A DNA stretch of 64,000 nucleotides from NCBI GenBank assembly GCA_937902315.1, contig CALGUG010000028.1, forward strand, positions 1-64,000, given 5' to 3'. This document shows positions 41,729 through 49,810 of this stretch, one piece after another. This stretch comes from an uncultured Chloroflexales bacterium. Lineage in GTDB: Bacteria > Chloroflexota > Chloroflexia > Chloroflexales > Chloroflexaceae. Every line of letters starts with the position of its first letter. The stretch's first letter is position 1. The translations under genes were made by a program, and so were the position numbers. A model generated the notes under the pieces. The model was not told where the DNA came from. It saw only the letters and a program-made list of their open reading frames with translations, and searched no databases.

Positions 41729-42330
41729 CTTTGCAGGCGCACACGCGTGGGCGACGGCGTAGCCGGGACTTGAGGGTGCCATGGCGGAAGCGGGTACTGG
41801 GTTTCCAGCACTGGCAGTTCTTCAAGTCCTTCGCCAACCAACTGCTCTAAATAGTTCGAAAGCGTCTCGCCGTAAAGCTGACCGGTGTGTCGTGCTATAA
41901 TTTTGCCCGTGCTATCGATGAAAAAGGTCGTTGGCAGGTACTGGATCTGATAGTCTTTGGCTGCCTTGCCATCTCTATCGAGTAAGACCTGCAAGCCGAG
42001 ATCATTTTCAACCAGATAAGGATAGACCACATCGCTGGTTTCTGAGGTGATCGCCACCACCTGAAGGCCAGTGCGCTTAAGCTGTTTCTCGGCAGCTTCA
42101 AGCAAAGGCATCTCTTCGCGACAGGGAGCACACCAAGTCGCCCAAAAGTTGATAATTAAGGGCTGACCAAGCAGACCTTCAAGCGAAAATGTCTGTCCGC
42201 TCATACTGATAAAGGTAGCGTCGGGCAACTGCTTACCTTCGGTCACGCCGCGCTTGCTGGCTTGCAACCAGCCACAGCTTGCTAAGAGAAGACAGAGAAT
42301 AGTTAAAAGGCTGAGGCGCTTCAAGGCCAT
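41725..42330 (-). CDS. TlpA/ResA-like thiol-disulfide oxidoreductase lipoprotein
   Basis: 201 residues from the ATG at 42330, with GAGGAAG upstream; the longer frame overlaps miaA. Lipobox LLASC (Cys19), then an AhpC/TSA/Redoxin-type fold with the active site W-C67-A-P-C70 in INFWATWCAPCREEMP and cis-Pro in YLPTTFFID. It is a membrane-anchored extracytoplasmic reductase, probably keeping cytochrome or other Cys proteins reduced. The C-terminal 30 residues are Pro-rich. It lies 38 bp after miaA and may share its transcript. Confidence 0.92.
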   Translation of the reverse strand: MALKRLSLLTILCLLLASCGWLQASKRGVTEGKQLPDATFISMSGQTFSLEGLLGQPLIINFWATWCAPCREEMPLLEAAEKQLKRTGLQVVAITSETSDVVYPYLVENDLGLQVLLDRDGKAAKDYQIQYLPTTFFIDSTGKIIARHTGQLYGETLSNYLEQLVGEGLEELPVLETQYPLPPWHPQVPATPSPTRVRLQS

Positions 42331-42368
42331 CTTCACTTCCTCTTTGTTACACAGCGTGCCGCTTAGCT

Positions 42369-43268
42369 CTACCAAGCATCATACGTCAACTGATCAGCAG
42401 GGATCTGCACAAGGTAGGGCAGACGCCGGAACCAAGTGTCTTGGCGGCGCGCAAAAGCGTGGGTATCGTACTTCAAACGGGTGACACAACTCTCGAGGTC
42501 GGCTTGGCCTTCAAAGTAGGGGCGAAACTGAATATAACCCAGACTCGACATAGCCGAGAGCTGCCAACCATAGCCAGCTTCCAGCAGAGCGCGCACCTCA
42601 TCGAGCAGGCCCGCCTGCATCATCTGATCGACACGCCGATCGATTCGCTCGTAGAGTTCGTCGCGCTCGCGCACGATCCAGCGCGTTTGCATGCGGTAGG
42701 GTGGCGGCTCGCGTCGCTGCAACTGCGAGATCGGCTGGCCCGTCACCAAATAGACCTCGAGCGCGCGGATGACACGGCGCAGATTGGTAGGCGCGATCTT
42801 TTCGGCGGCAACTGGGTCGACTGCTAACAAGCGATCGTAGAGCGCCTGATGGCCCTCGGCTGCGGCTTGAGCCTCTAGCTCGGCGCGCAACTCGGGGTGA
42901 GGTGCAACTTCGGGAACCTGCCAACCGTCCAAAATGGCGGCGACATACTGGCCCGTACCCCCGACTAGTATCGGCAGTTTACCGCGCCGAGTGATATCGG
43001 CGATGGCGGCCTTGGCCAAACGAACGTAAGTACCAAGCGAAAACTCATCGTCGGGCTGCAAAAAGCCAAACAAATGGTGAGGAACAGCGGCAAGCTCGGC
43101 TGGCGAGGGCTGGGCGGTGCCGATCTCCATGCCTTTATAGACTTGGCGCGAGTCGGCCGAAACGATCTCGCCGTTATATCGTTGGGCTAATTCGATAGCA
43201 TAAGCGGTTTTACCCACCGCAGTCGGCCCAATAATCGCAAGTAAAGGTGGTAAGTGATCTGTCTGCAT
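42369..43268 (-). CDS. miaA: tRNA dimethylallyltransferase MiaA
   Basis: 299 residues. P-loop GPTAVGKT (14-21), EIVSADSRQVYKGMEIGTAQPS, PHHLFGFLQPDDEFSLGTY, ILVGGTGQYVAAIL and TRLKYDTHAFARRQDTWFRR (the RRQ tRNA-binding block) make the call firm. It adds dimethylallyl to A37 of tRNAs reading UNN codons. Hfq, often next to miaA, is absent here. Confidence 0.97.
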   Translation of the reverse strand: MQTDHLPPLLAIIGPTAVGKTAYAIELAQRYNGEIVSADSRQVYKGMEIGTAQPSPAELAAVPHHLFGFLQPDDEFSLGTYVRLAKAAIADITRRGKLPILVGGTGQYVAAILDGWQVPEVAPHPELRAELEAQAAAEGHQALYDRLLAVDPVAAEKIAPTNLRRVIRALEVYLVTGQPISQLQRREPPPYRMQTRWIVRERDELYERIDRRVDQMMQAGLLDEVRALLEAGYGWQLSAMSSLGYIQFRPYFEGQADLESCVTRLKYDTHAFARRQDTWFRRLPYLVQIPADQLTYDAW

Positions 43269-43378
43269 GAGCTCAGTGTACCATTAAAACAACAAAGGTT
43301 CACAGCGAAGCTGCTACTGATACACTATGCTACTATTGCGTGTATTCTGCAAATTGCAATCTTTAAGGATGTTACAAC

Positions 43379-44443
43379 ATGACCCGATTACGTGATTTAG
43401 GCATTACCATTGGCGATTTCCCTACAGGCCCCCACAACGCCATCACTGATGTGGCTGGGGTACGCGTCGGCTATACAACCCTGATCGAAGGCGAAGGCGA
43501 TAATGCTGCCCGCACAGGCGCAACCGCCGTTCTGCCCCATGCCGAAATCTTAGACCAACACCTCTTTGCTGGCAGCGCCGTCTTCAATGGCAATGGCGAG
43601 CTATCGGGTCTAGCTTGGATCAACGAATCGGGCATGCTGACCACGCCGATCGTGTTGACCAATACCCACAGCGTTGGTGCCGCTCACGAAGGTATTATTC
43701 GCTATGCCAACCAAAACCGCGATCTCGAATATTGGATGCTACCCGTCGTCGGCGAAACCTTCGACGGTGTTTTGAACAACATCAATGGCTTGTATGTGCG
43801 GCCCGAGCATGTGGTTGCCGCCCTGAACTCTGCTAGCGATGGTCCGATCGCCGAGGGCAATGTGGGCGGCGGCACCGGTATGATCTGCCACGGCTTCAAA
43901 GGTGGCACGGGCACCTCATCGCGTCGCTTTCCAAACCCGAAGGGTGGCGAATGGACGGTCGGCGCGCTGGTGCAGGCCAACTATGGCTCGTCCCATCTCT
44001 TGCGGATCAACGGTGTTCCGGTCGGCAAACGCATCGACTTCTCGAAGCTCGAGGGCTACCAAAACCCGCGCCAGCAGATGAGCTCGATCATCATTTTGTT
44101 GGCGACCGATATGCCACTTTTGCCGATTCAGTGTCAGCGACTGGCGCGGCGCGCCACGGTCGGCCTTGCGCGCGTAGGCGGCACGGGTCACAACGGCAGC
44201 GGCGATATCTTTATGGCGTGGAGCACGGGCAATAAGATTCCAAACGGCGCCAGCGAGCCGCTCCGCAGCGTGCAGATGGTCGATCATCCCCAGCTCGATC
44301 CGCTCTTCGATGCTGCCGCCGAGGCTGTCGAGGAAGCGATTTTGAATGCGATGATCGCTGCGACCACCATGGTCGGCTACAAAGGCCGCATCGTACATGC
44401 GTTGCCGCACGACCAAGTGCGCAGCATTATGGGCCTTGCCTAG
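43379..44443 (+). CDS. P1 (S58, DmpA-like) aminopeptidase
   Basis: 354 residues with AAGGA nine bases before the ATG. The family signature is clear: RLRDLGITIGDFPTGPHNAITDVAGVRVGYTT (3-34), INESGMLTTPIVLTNTHSVGAAH, GNVGGGTGMICHGFKGGTGTSSR (about 159-181, the self-cleavage and nucleophile region) and RVGGTGHNGSGDIFMAWSTGN. Such Ntn-type hydrolases cut themselves into two chains and remove N-terminal D- or L-amino acids or beta-amino acids. No signal peptide is seen. Its substrate is unknown. Confidence 0.93.
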   Translation: MTRLRDLGITIGDFPTGPHNAITDVAGVRVGYTTLIEGEGDNAARTGATAVLPHAEILDQHLFAGSAVFNGNGELSGLAWINESGMLTTPIVLTNTHSVGAAHEGIIRYANQNRDLEYWMLPVVGETFDGVLNNINGLYVRPEHVVAALNSASDGPIAEGNVGGGTGMICHGFKGGTGTSSRRFPNPKGGEWTVGALVQANYGSSHLLRINGVPVGKRIDFSKLEGYQNPRQQMSSIIILLATDMPLLPIQCQRLARRATVGLARVGGTGHNGSGDIFMAWSTGNKIPNGASEPLRSVQMVDHPQLDPLFDAAAEAVEEAILNAMIAATTMVGYKGRIVHALPHDQVRSIMGLA

Positions 44444-44458
44444 GCTGAAGGAAACAAG

Positions 44459-44499
44459 ACCAGCCAGCTGGGCGTTTACGCTTTGCTGACTGGTTTTTT
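44459..44499 (+). terminator. Terminator of the P1 peptidase gene
   Basis: ACCAGCCAGC (44459-44468) pairs with GCTGACTGGT (44485-44494) with one mismatch, and a six-T run follows at once. It lies 16 bp after the stop. Confidence 0.82.
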
Positions 44500-44541
44500 G
44501 TGTGAGCGGAACACAATTATCTTTTGTCTTTTCTCGATTTT

Positions 44542-44687
44542 ATACCAAATCCGATTGATTACTTTCTATTTGGTCTTCGGCAGAGTGGAACTTGACTATA
44601 TGTTGTTGTGTGGAATTTCACACAACTCTTTCTCGGATTTTGGTTTTCTGCGTTATAAAAGCGCAAGTCTCTAAACGGATTTGGTAT
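44542..44687. repeat. Family B MITE-like element, copy 4 (best preserved ends)
   Basis: Perfect 12-bp terminal inverted repeats ATACCAAATCCG (44542-44553) and CGGATTTGGTAT (44676-44687). Inside are TTTGGTCTTCGGCAGAGTGGAACTTGA and a separate hairpin GTTGTGTG-GAATTT-CACACAAC (about 44606-44627). No coding potential. It lies before family A copy 9 in the 500-bp gap that otherwise has no gene. Confidence 0.9.
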
Positions 44688-44747
44688 TATTTCCTTGTGT
44701 TGCGAGAGCGCAGGTCGTTAAGACAGGGCGCTTGGTGTGGGGACATG

Positions 44748-44818
44748 CTGGGCGGCGACTTTGTAGCCGTAGGCGGACGCGCCAAGGACCGAATGGAAGG
44801 TAGAGATCTCGCCGCAGA
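44748..44818 (-). repeat. Family A dispersed repeat, copy 9
   Basis: TGGGCGGCGACTTT, core GTAGCCGTAGGCGGACGCG (44763-44781), then CCAAGGACCGAATGGAAGGTAGAGATCTCGCCGC. Nearly identical to copy 11 (54394) over about 50 bp. Confidence 0.9.
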
Positions 44819-44950
44819 ACTAAAAAACTACCCTTCGGCTAGCTTAGAAACAACTAGTCGAAGGGTTTTGCTTTCTCTGTACTTGGCACGTATCTCCAGC
44901 TCTTCTCCCGCAAAATACGGCAGCCGATAGCCAAAGAAGGGATGCTTGCT

Positions 44951-45604
44951 TTAGCGCTGTTCAAGCGGAACAAGCTTTTCGCGCAGCGCCAGCAGCGCGG
45001 CTTGGGTGCGGTCTTGCAGGTGCAGCTTCGACAAGATATTGCTGACGTGGGTCTTGACAGTGCGCTCGCTGATCGAGAGTTCTTGAGCGATATCGAAGTT
45101 GTTGAGGCCACGCGCGATACAGGCCAGCACATGCCGTTCACGCTCGGTCAGCTCGTCGAGCGGCGAGGTGCGCGAACCCGATAGCTCTTGGATCATGCGC
45201 GAGGCGACGGTTGGGTGCAGGGTCGCTTCAAGCTGGCGAGCCGCTTTGATGGCGCGCACCAAGTCGTCGGGGCCGATATCCTTTAAGAGGTAGGAAAGCG
45301 CTCCAGCTTTGATGGCTGGAAAGATACGCTCATCTTCGCTATAGCTTGTCAAGACGATCACTTGGGTGGTCGGGCTGATCGTGCGGATCTGGCGGGTCGC
45401 TTCGATTCCATCGATGCCTTCCATCACCAAGTCCATCAGCACGACATGGGGAAGAAGCTGGCGGGCAAGTTCAATGCCTTCGGCACCACTTTCGGCCTCT
45501 CCTACCACTTCGATCTCTTCATAGGTGGTGAGAAAGGCGCGCAGACCGCGCCGCACCACGGCATGGTCATCGATAAGTAGCACTCGTATTGGTTCGCTAG
45601 TCAT
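44951..45604 (-). CDS. NarL/LiaR-type response regulator
   Basis: 217 residues from the ATG at 45604, with GAGG seven bases before. Receiver domain with D12, D13 and phospho-acceptor D58 (VVLMDLVMEGIDG), Thr at ...VIVLTSYS and Lys in SYLLKD. A LuxR-type helix-turn-helix follows: LTERERHVLACIARGLNNFDIAQELSISERTVKTHVSNILSKL (about 155-200). It is the partner of the kinase 37 bp upstream. Targets are unknown; LiaR/VraR relatives answer envelope stress. Confidence 0.95.
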   Translation of the reverse strand: MTSEPIRVLLIDDHAVVRRGLRAFLTTYEEIEVVGEAESGAEGIELARQLLPHVVLMDLVMEGIDGIEATRQIRTISPTTQVIVLTSYSEDERIFPAIKAGALSYLLKDIGPDDLVRAIKAARQLEATLHPTVASRMIQELSGSRTSPLDELTERERHVLACIARGLNNFDIAQELSISERTVKTHVSNILSKLHLQDRTQAALLALREKLVPLEQR

Positions 45605-45641
45605 GCTCAAACCTCTTCCTTGTGAGAGTATGTTGTTGAGA

Positions 45642-47258
45642 TTATCTCGAATATCGCTCTAACACTTCTTCTTTTGAAACCGGAATACGTACCCGCACAG
45701 TTGTGCCGCGCCCGATCTCACTTTCGATCGAAAAGCTGCCGCCCAAAACCTTGGAGCGCTCGGCCATGCTATCGAGGCCGATACAGCGTGGGTTACGCGC
45801 CGCCGTAACATCGAAGCCGCGCCCGCGGTCGCTCACTTCAAGGCAGGTCTCTTTATCGCCATAGGTCAGCGAGACGCTGGCTTGGCGTACTCCACTATGG
45901 CGAACCACGTTGGCGAGCGCCTCTTGAACGATGCGAAAGAAGGCTTGTTCCTGCTCGAGCGGCAAAAGTCGTTCACCGGAGATAAACAGCTCGACATCTA
46001 AGCCTTGGCGTTCGCGCGTGCCTTGGATCAGATCGCGCAGGGCCGGGGCCAGACCGCGATTGTCGAGCATAGCCGGACGCAACGCGAAGATCAAGCTGCG
46101 CGTCTCTTGAAGGGCGCGCTTAGAGGTCTCTTGGATCTCTTCTAACTGGGCTGCTGCCAATTCGGGGTCGCTACGGATCACTCTTTGGGCCGCTGCCGCC
46201 AACATCGTCAAACTAAACAGCTCTTGGCTAACCGTGTCGTGCAGGTCGCGCGCCAAGCGATTGCGCTCTTCGACGGTAGCGAGTTGCGCGGCTTGTTCGA
46301 CCAGTTGGGCATTTTGCTCAGCTAAACGATAGAGCGAACGGAAATTTTCGCCTAGTTGGTCGGCCATGGTATTGAATTGGCGCCCCAATTGGCCGATCTC
46401 GTCGCGCGAGTTATCTTCGATATGTTGCGAAAGATCACCCTTAGCTAAGGCAGCGCTGGCATCGCTCAGACGTTTGAGACGGTTGGTCATGCCCATACCA
46501 GCCACAAGCCCAAAAACACTGCCGACCAGCACACTCATAAGCAGAATCGGCACCAAGCTACGCTGCAAGAGCAGCGGAATAAACTTAATTACCGCTACCA
46601 GCGGAGGTGGGGAGAAGCGCACATAGGCTAAACCGTAAAAGGTTTCGTCGCTTCCTAAAATAGGTGCGATCGCCATAGGCTGGCGAATACGATCGCCGCT
46701 CACCGAGGCGACGGCGTTTTCGTCACCACGCTTGGCGGCTTCTACAGCTTGAGAGATCAGACTCGCAGCTTCGGGCACTTCGATCTCGGTCAGTAAGCTG
46801 CCCTGTTCATAGGCATCGGACAGATTCGAGGCGAGCACCCTGCCAGCGGGATCGAGCAACACAACCGATGTTACTTGCCAAAGAGCTGGCATATCTGAGA
46901 AGCGTATTTCGCCGCGCTGTTCAGCTTCTTGCAGGCTCGTGGCAACCTGCATATTAAAATACATATGGGGCGGATACTCAGAAGTCGGCTCAATAGGCTG
47001 AATAAGATGCCCAAGTATGGTTTGGAGCTCTACGGGGTCTGGCTCGCCTTGCATATAACCAGAACGGGCCGCCAAGGCGATCAGTTCAGCGGTGCGCGCT
47101 ACGGTTTTGGGCACAAATACATGAGCGTAAATCGACCAAACCGCAGACAAGACCAAAATAGCTTCTAATACAATTGTTGCTAAAACGGTCACAAACACAT
47201 AAGAAGAAGTTAATTTCCCGCGGATAGATCGAAAGCCAAATAATTTAATCTTTTTCAT
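45642..47258 (-). CDS. Membrane sensor histidine kinase (LiaS/NarX-like, HAMP + HisKA_3)
   Basis: 538 residues: membrane helix near 20-42, an extracytoplasmic sensor of about 180 residues, second helix near 233-257, HAMP (258-310), coiled coil, HisKA_3 with H340 in RDLHDTVSQELF, and HATPase_c (EALANVVRHSG, SDRGRGF, IGLDSMAERSKVLGG). It passes phosphate to the regulator coded just downstream. The sensor region has no recognised fold (a dCACHE-like fold is possible). The signal is unknown. Confidence 0.93.
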   Translation of the reverse strand: MKKIKLFGFRSIRGKLTSSYVFVTVLATIVLEAILVLSAVWSIYAHVFVPKTVARTAELIALAARSGYMQGEPDPVELQTILGHLIQPIEPTSEYPPHMYFNMQVATSLQEAEQRGEIRFSDMPALWQVTSVVLLDPAGRVLASNLSDAYEQGSLLTEIEVPEAASLISQAVEAAKRGDENAVASVSGDRIRQPMAIAPILGSDETFYGLAYVRFSPPPLVAVIKFIPLLLQRSLVPILLMSVLVGSVFGLVAGMGMTNRLKRLSDASAALAKGDLSQHIEDNSRDEIGQLGRQFNTMADQLGENFRSLYRLAEQNAQLVEQAAQLATVEERNRLARDLHDTVSQELFSLTMLAAAAQRVIRSDPELAAAQLEEIQETSKRALQETRSLIFALRPAMLDNRGLAPALRDLIQGTRERQGLDVELFISGERLLPLEQEQAFFRIVQEALANVVRHSGVRQASVSLTYGDKETCLEVSDRGRGFDVTAARNPRCIGLDSMAERSKVLGGSFSIESEIGRGTTVRVRIPVSKEEVLERYSR

Positions 47259-47652
47259 GAGCGCTTCTGCATAACATCGTTAGAGCGTGTTGCCTGAATC
47301 GTAGAGCATTGGTTCACTTGAGCATCAAAAACGCGAAAAAATGTCAAGCTCTTTCCGTTTATCTATAAGTGTACAACATCTCATCTTTTTTATGCAGAGC
47401 ATAGAGTACGAAGCCGATCCTGTTGATCTAACAGACCGATCTCATACTTTAGATGGAGATAACGCTCATTCCATAAACAAGTAAGTGTGGTATTCTTAAT
47501 ACTATATCATCTTCCACTACAAACTCCATCCTGCCCAACAACTCCTTGACTCTTTAGAACGCGGCAAAGTAGCTAAAAGAGCATCATAAAGCCAAGCAGA
47601 GTATGCTATGATAGGCCAACCTTGAATTGCTTTTGTATGGCTTGGAGATATC
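47259..47652. other. Divergent intergenic region, no gene seen
   Basis: 394 bp between the kinase gene (-) and the homoserine dehydrogenase gene (+). It must hold both promoters, but I cannot fix them: TTGACT at about 47547 and TTGACA (- strand, near 47343) lack well-spaced -10 boxes. No known riboswitch or T-box core was recognised. Confidence 0.4.
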
Positions 47653-48720
47653 ATGACCGTCATTCCACTTATTCAATTAGGGCTCGGTGGCGTCGGACGT
47701 GCGCTCGTCCAACAAGTGCTGCAACAACGCACAATCCTCGCACAACGTTATAACATTATATTTACCTATCACGCTTTGCTCGATAGTAGCGCTGCACTGT
47801 ATGATGCCCAAGGGCTGAGCCCCGCTGAACTCGAAGCGGCCCTGGCAGCTAAAAACCAAGGCCAGAGCTTGCGCAGCCAGTCCAAAGCTCGCCCAGTGGC
47901 CGACTGGCGCGAGCTTGTACCTTCGCAACCAGCCATCATTATCGATGTTACGGCCCAAGACGGCCTCGAAGCCGCCTTCAGCGAACTGGTCGGCCTCGGC
48001 CATCGCATCGCCCTAGCAAACAAGCGCCCCTTGTGTGGTGAGATCCAACACTTCAAGGCTCTGACCAGCACGGGTGCGACTCGCTACGAGGCGACCGTTG
48101 GCGCTGGCCTACCAGTTATCAGCACGCTGCAAAGCCTGCTCGATACTGGCGACCGTATTCTGAAGATCGAAGCCTGTCTGAGCGGTACGCTCGGTTACCT
48201 TTCCAGCCGCCTCGAAGAAGATGCACCGCTCTCGGAATCGGTCAAAATCGCCCGCAGCCTCGGTTGGACAGAGCCAGATCCGCGCGACGATCTGAGCGGG
48301 CAGGATGTTGCTCGTAAAGCGCTGATTCTAGCCCGCAGCTGTGGACGCGATTGGTCGTTTAGCGATGTCGCTCCTGAAGCCTGGTATCCGCCCGAGCTGG
48401 CCAGCCTCGATGTCGAAGGCTTTATGGAGCAGGTTCAGAGTCTCGATCAGCACTATCGCGAGCGTATCGCCCAAACGCGCGCAAACGGTGCTGTATTGCG
48501 TTATGTAGCAACTGTTAAAGAGGATGGAGCCAGCGTAGGCTTCCGTGAGTTGCCACTCAGCCATCCCTTAGCATCGCTTAAAGGTGCTGACAACCTGATT
48601 TCGTTCACGACTGAGCGCTACAACGAGCGGCCTTTAGTGGTACGTGGCCCAGGGGCAGGTGTCGACGTCACAGCCGCTGGTGTCTTGAGCGACCTGATCG
48701 CTCACGCCCGCGAGCTGTAA
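47653..48720 (+). CDS. hom: Homoserine dehydrogenase
   Basis: 355 residues. NAD(P)-binding LIQLGLGGVGRALVQQVL (5-22), IDVTAQDG, ALANKRPLCG, EATVGAGLPVISTLQSLLDTGDRILKIEACLSGTLGYL (the family signature) and GWTEPDPRDDLSGQDVARKALILAR (catalytic Lys and Asp region) are present. There is no C-terminal ACT domain, so it belongs to the short form without the usual Thr-feedback domain. It reduces aspartate semialdehyde to homoserine for Thr and Met. VVRGPGAGVDVTAAGVLSDL closes the protein. Confidence 0.95.
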   Translation: MTVIPLIQLGLGGVGRALVQQVLQQRTILAQRYNIIFTYHALLDSSAALYDAQGLSPAELEAALAAKNQGQSLRSQSKARPVADWRELVPSQPAIIIDVTAQDGLEAAFSELVGLGHRIALANKRPLCGEIQHFKALTSTGATRYEATVGAGLPVISTLQSLLDTGDRILKIEACLSGTLGYLSSRLEEDAPLSESVKIARSLGWTEPDPRDDLSGQDVARKALILARSCGRDWSFSDVAPEAWYPPELASLDVEGFMEQVQSLDQHYRERIAQTRANGAVLRYVATVKEDGASVGFRELPLSHPLASLKGADNLISFTTERYNERPLVVRGPGAGVDVTAAGVLSDLIAHAREL

Positions 48721-48786
48721 GGAGAGGTTATTCTACCTCAGATAGCTTTCCAGTGCGATAGCGTAGCTGTGCTGGGAAGGAATGTA

Positions 48787-49140
48787 GTGCTTATGACAAT
48801 GCAACATCAGGAGATCGCACGTGTCGTTGGCGAAAACGAACCAAGCCCAACCATACAAGCAGCTAACGCACCAACCCAAGAACTGTCGATCGATCACTTT
48901 CGCCAAAGCATGTTCGATGCTGCTTTACAAGGGCTGATCGATACGCTCGATCGGCTCTACTATCTACGAATGTTGATTCAATCGTCGGTAGCCTATCAGG
49001 GTGAACTGGAGCGAGTTATTTCCTTGAACGACCTAGAGGGCCCGATCCAAAGTGTTCGTGCGCTGGCAGAACGGGTCCAACATCAACAAGAGCTCAATCA
49101 CACCCAGCACTTTTATTTTTCTCCTAAAAAAGGGCTCTAG
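48787..49140 (+). CDS. Uncharacterised 117-aa helical protein downstream of hom
   Basis: Begins with GTG at 48787, five bases after AAGGA, or with ATG at 48793; an in-frame GTG at 48769 is less likely. The product has an acidic first third, then a mostly helical part (DHFRQSMFDAALQGLIDTLDRLYYLRMLIQSSVAYQGELERVISL) and a basic end (FYFSPKKGL). No domain recognised. It ends with a terminator and lies 66 bp after hom, so co-transcription is likely. Confidence 0.65.
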   Translation: MLMTMQHQEIARVVGENEPSPTIQAANAPTQELSIDHFRQSMFDAALQGLIDTLDRLYYLRMLIQSSVAYQGELERVISLNDLEGPIQSVRALAERVQHQQELNHTQHFYFSPKKGL

Positions 49141-49173
49141 CAGCCAATACTTGTACAGATGTCTCACTCAACG

Positions 49174-49213
49174 AAGAGCGGTTGTCTTAGATCAGACAGC
49201 CGCTCTTGTCTGT
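49174..49213 (+). terminator. Terminator after the hom transcript
   Basis: AAGAGCGGTTGTCT (49174-49187) pairs with AGACAGCCGCTCTT (49194-49207) with one G-T pair across a six-base loop, followed by GTCTGTT. It lies 33 bp after the stop of the 117-aa gene. Confidence 0.75.
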
Positions 49214-49304
49214 TACCAATCCTTTCAAGCTTTCAGGCTCATTTCAGCTAGGCTCATAGCCAAGCAGAAGAAGGAACTTGGACAAATCAGATCGCTGGGT
49301 TCAA

Positions 49305-49375
49305 GCTGCTGGCGGCAAGGTCCCTTCCCCAAGAAGGTCCTCAGCGCGTCCGCCTACGGCTACCAACAGCCCGCC
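49305..49375 (+). repeat. Family A dispersed repeat, copy 10
   Basis: GGCGGCAAGGTCCCTTCCCCAAGAAGGTCCTCA leads into core GCGTCCGCCTACGGCTACC (49346-49364), then AACAGCCCGCCCGCC. The right side continues with a GC-rich inverted pair (CCCGCCCGCCGAAACGGGC). Confidence 0.88.
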
Positions 49376-49479
49376 CGCCGAAACGGGCTGCTTAGCTGTG
49401 CGCCGAAAGGCTGCCCCAAAACCCAAACAGACGCCTAGACTTCGTAGCTTTCGCAGAGCGAAGACCACTGCTTCAGGTC

Positions 49480-49576
49480 ATACCAAATGTTGGCCTTCGG
49501 CAGAGCGGAACTTGACCATTTTGTTTTTCGTTTTTACGTATCGCAAAAGGGACAAATCTTTAAGCGGATTTGTTAT
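49480..49576. repeat. Family B MITE-like element, copy 5 (short form)
   Basis: Left end ATACCAAATG (49480-49489), inner TTGGCCTTCGGCAGAGCGGAACTTGACC, right end TAAGCGGATTTGTTAT (49561-49576). At 97 bp it is the shortest copy; the GATTGATTA segment after the left end is missing. Confidence 0.82.
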
Positions 49577-49651
49577 CATGTCTGAAGCCTAAAAGTGGAG
49601 ACAGTTAGGCGTGAAACTCAAAATAGCTACCAAAAATCGGCACATATTCGT

Positions 49652-49679
49652 ATGACAAGTCGCTTAAAAGCGGTATACT
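49652..49679 (+). promoter_or_regulatory. Promoter of ileS
   Basis: ATGACA (49652-49657) and TATACT (49674-49679) are 16 bp apart. The start would be near 49686, giving a 125-base leader before ileS. Confidence 0.65.
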
Positions 49680-49715
49680 GCTGATTATGGTCTGGCCAGC
49701 CGTTGGAGGACCGGA

Positions 49716-49755
49716 GCGCAAACGCACAAACTTTATAAAAAGTTTGCGTTTTCGC
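49716..49755 (+). other. Leader hairpin before ileS
   Basis: AACGCACAAACTTT (49721-49734) pairs with AAAGTTTGCGTT (49739-49750) apart from a two-base bulge, and GCG...CGC outside extend it to 49716-49755. A TTTT lies in the 3' arm. It could be an attenuator, but no T-box core (TGGNACC) is present. Confidence 0.5.
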
Positions 49756-49810
49756 GAGAACGTGCTATATATTAAGCACTTATGTTTGTTATTCCTGTGA
49801 GGAGTTTTGT

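Noticed and set aside
49686..49810. T-box riboswitch in the ileS leader
   Set aside because: The conserved TGGNACC core and the specifier-loop layout could not be found.
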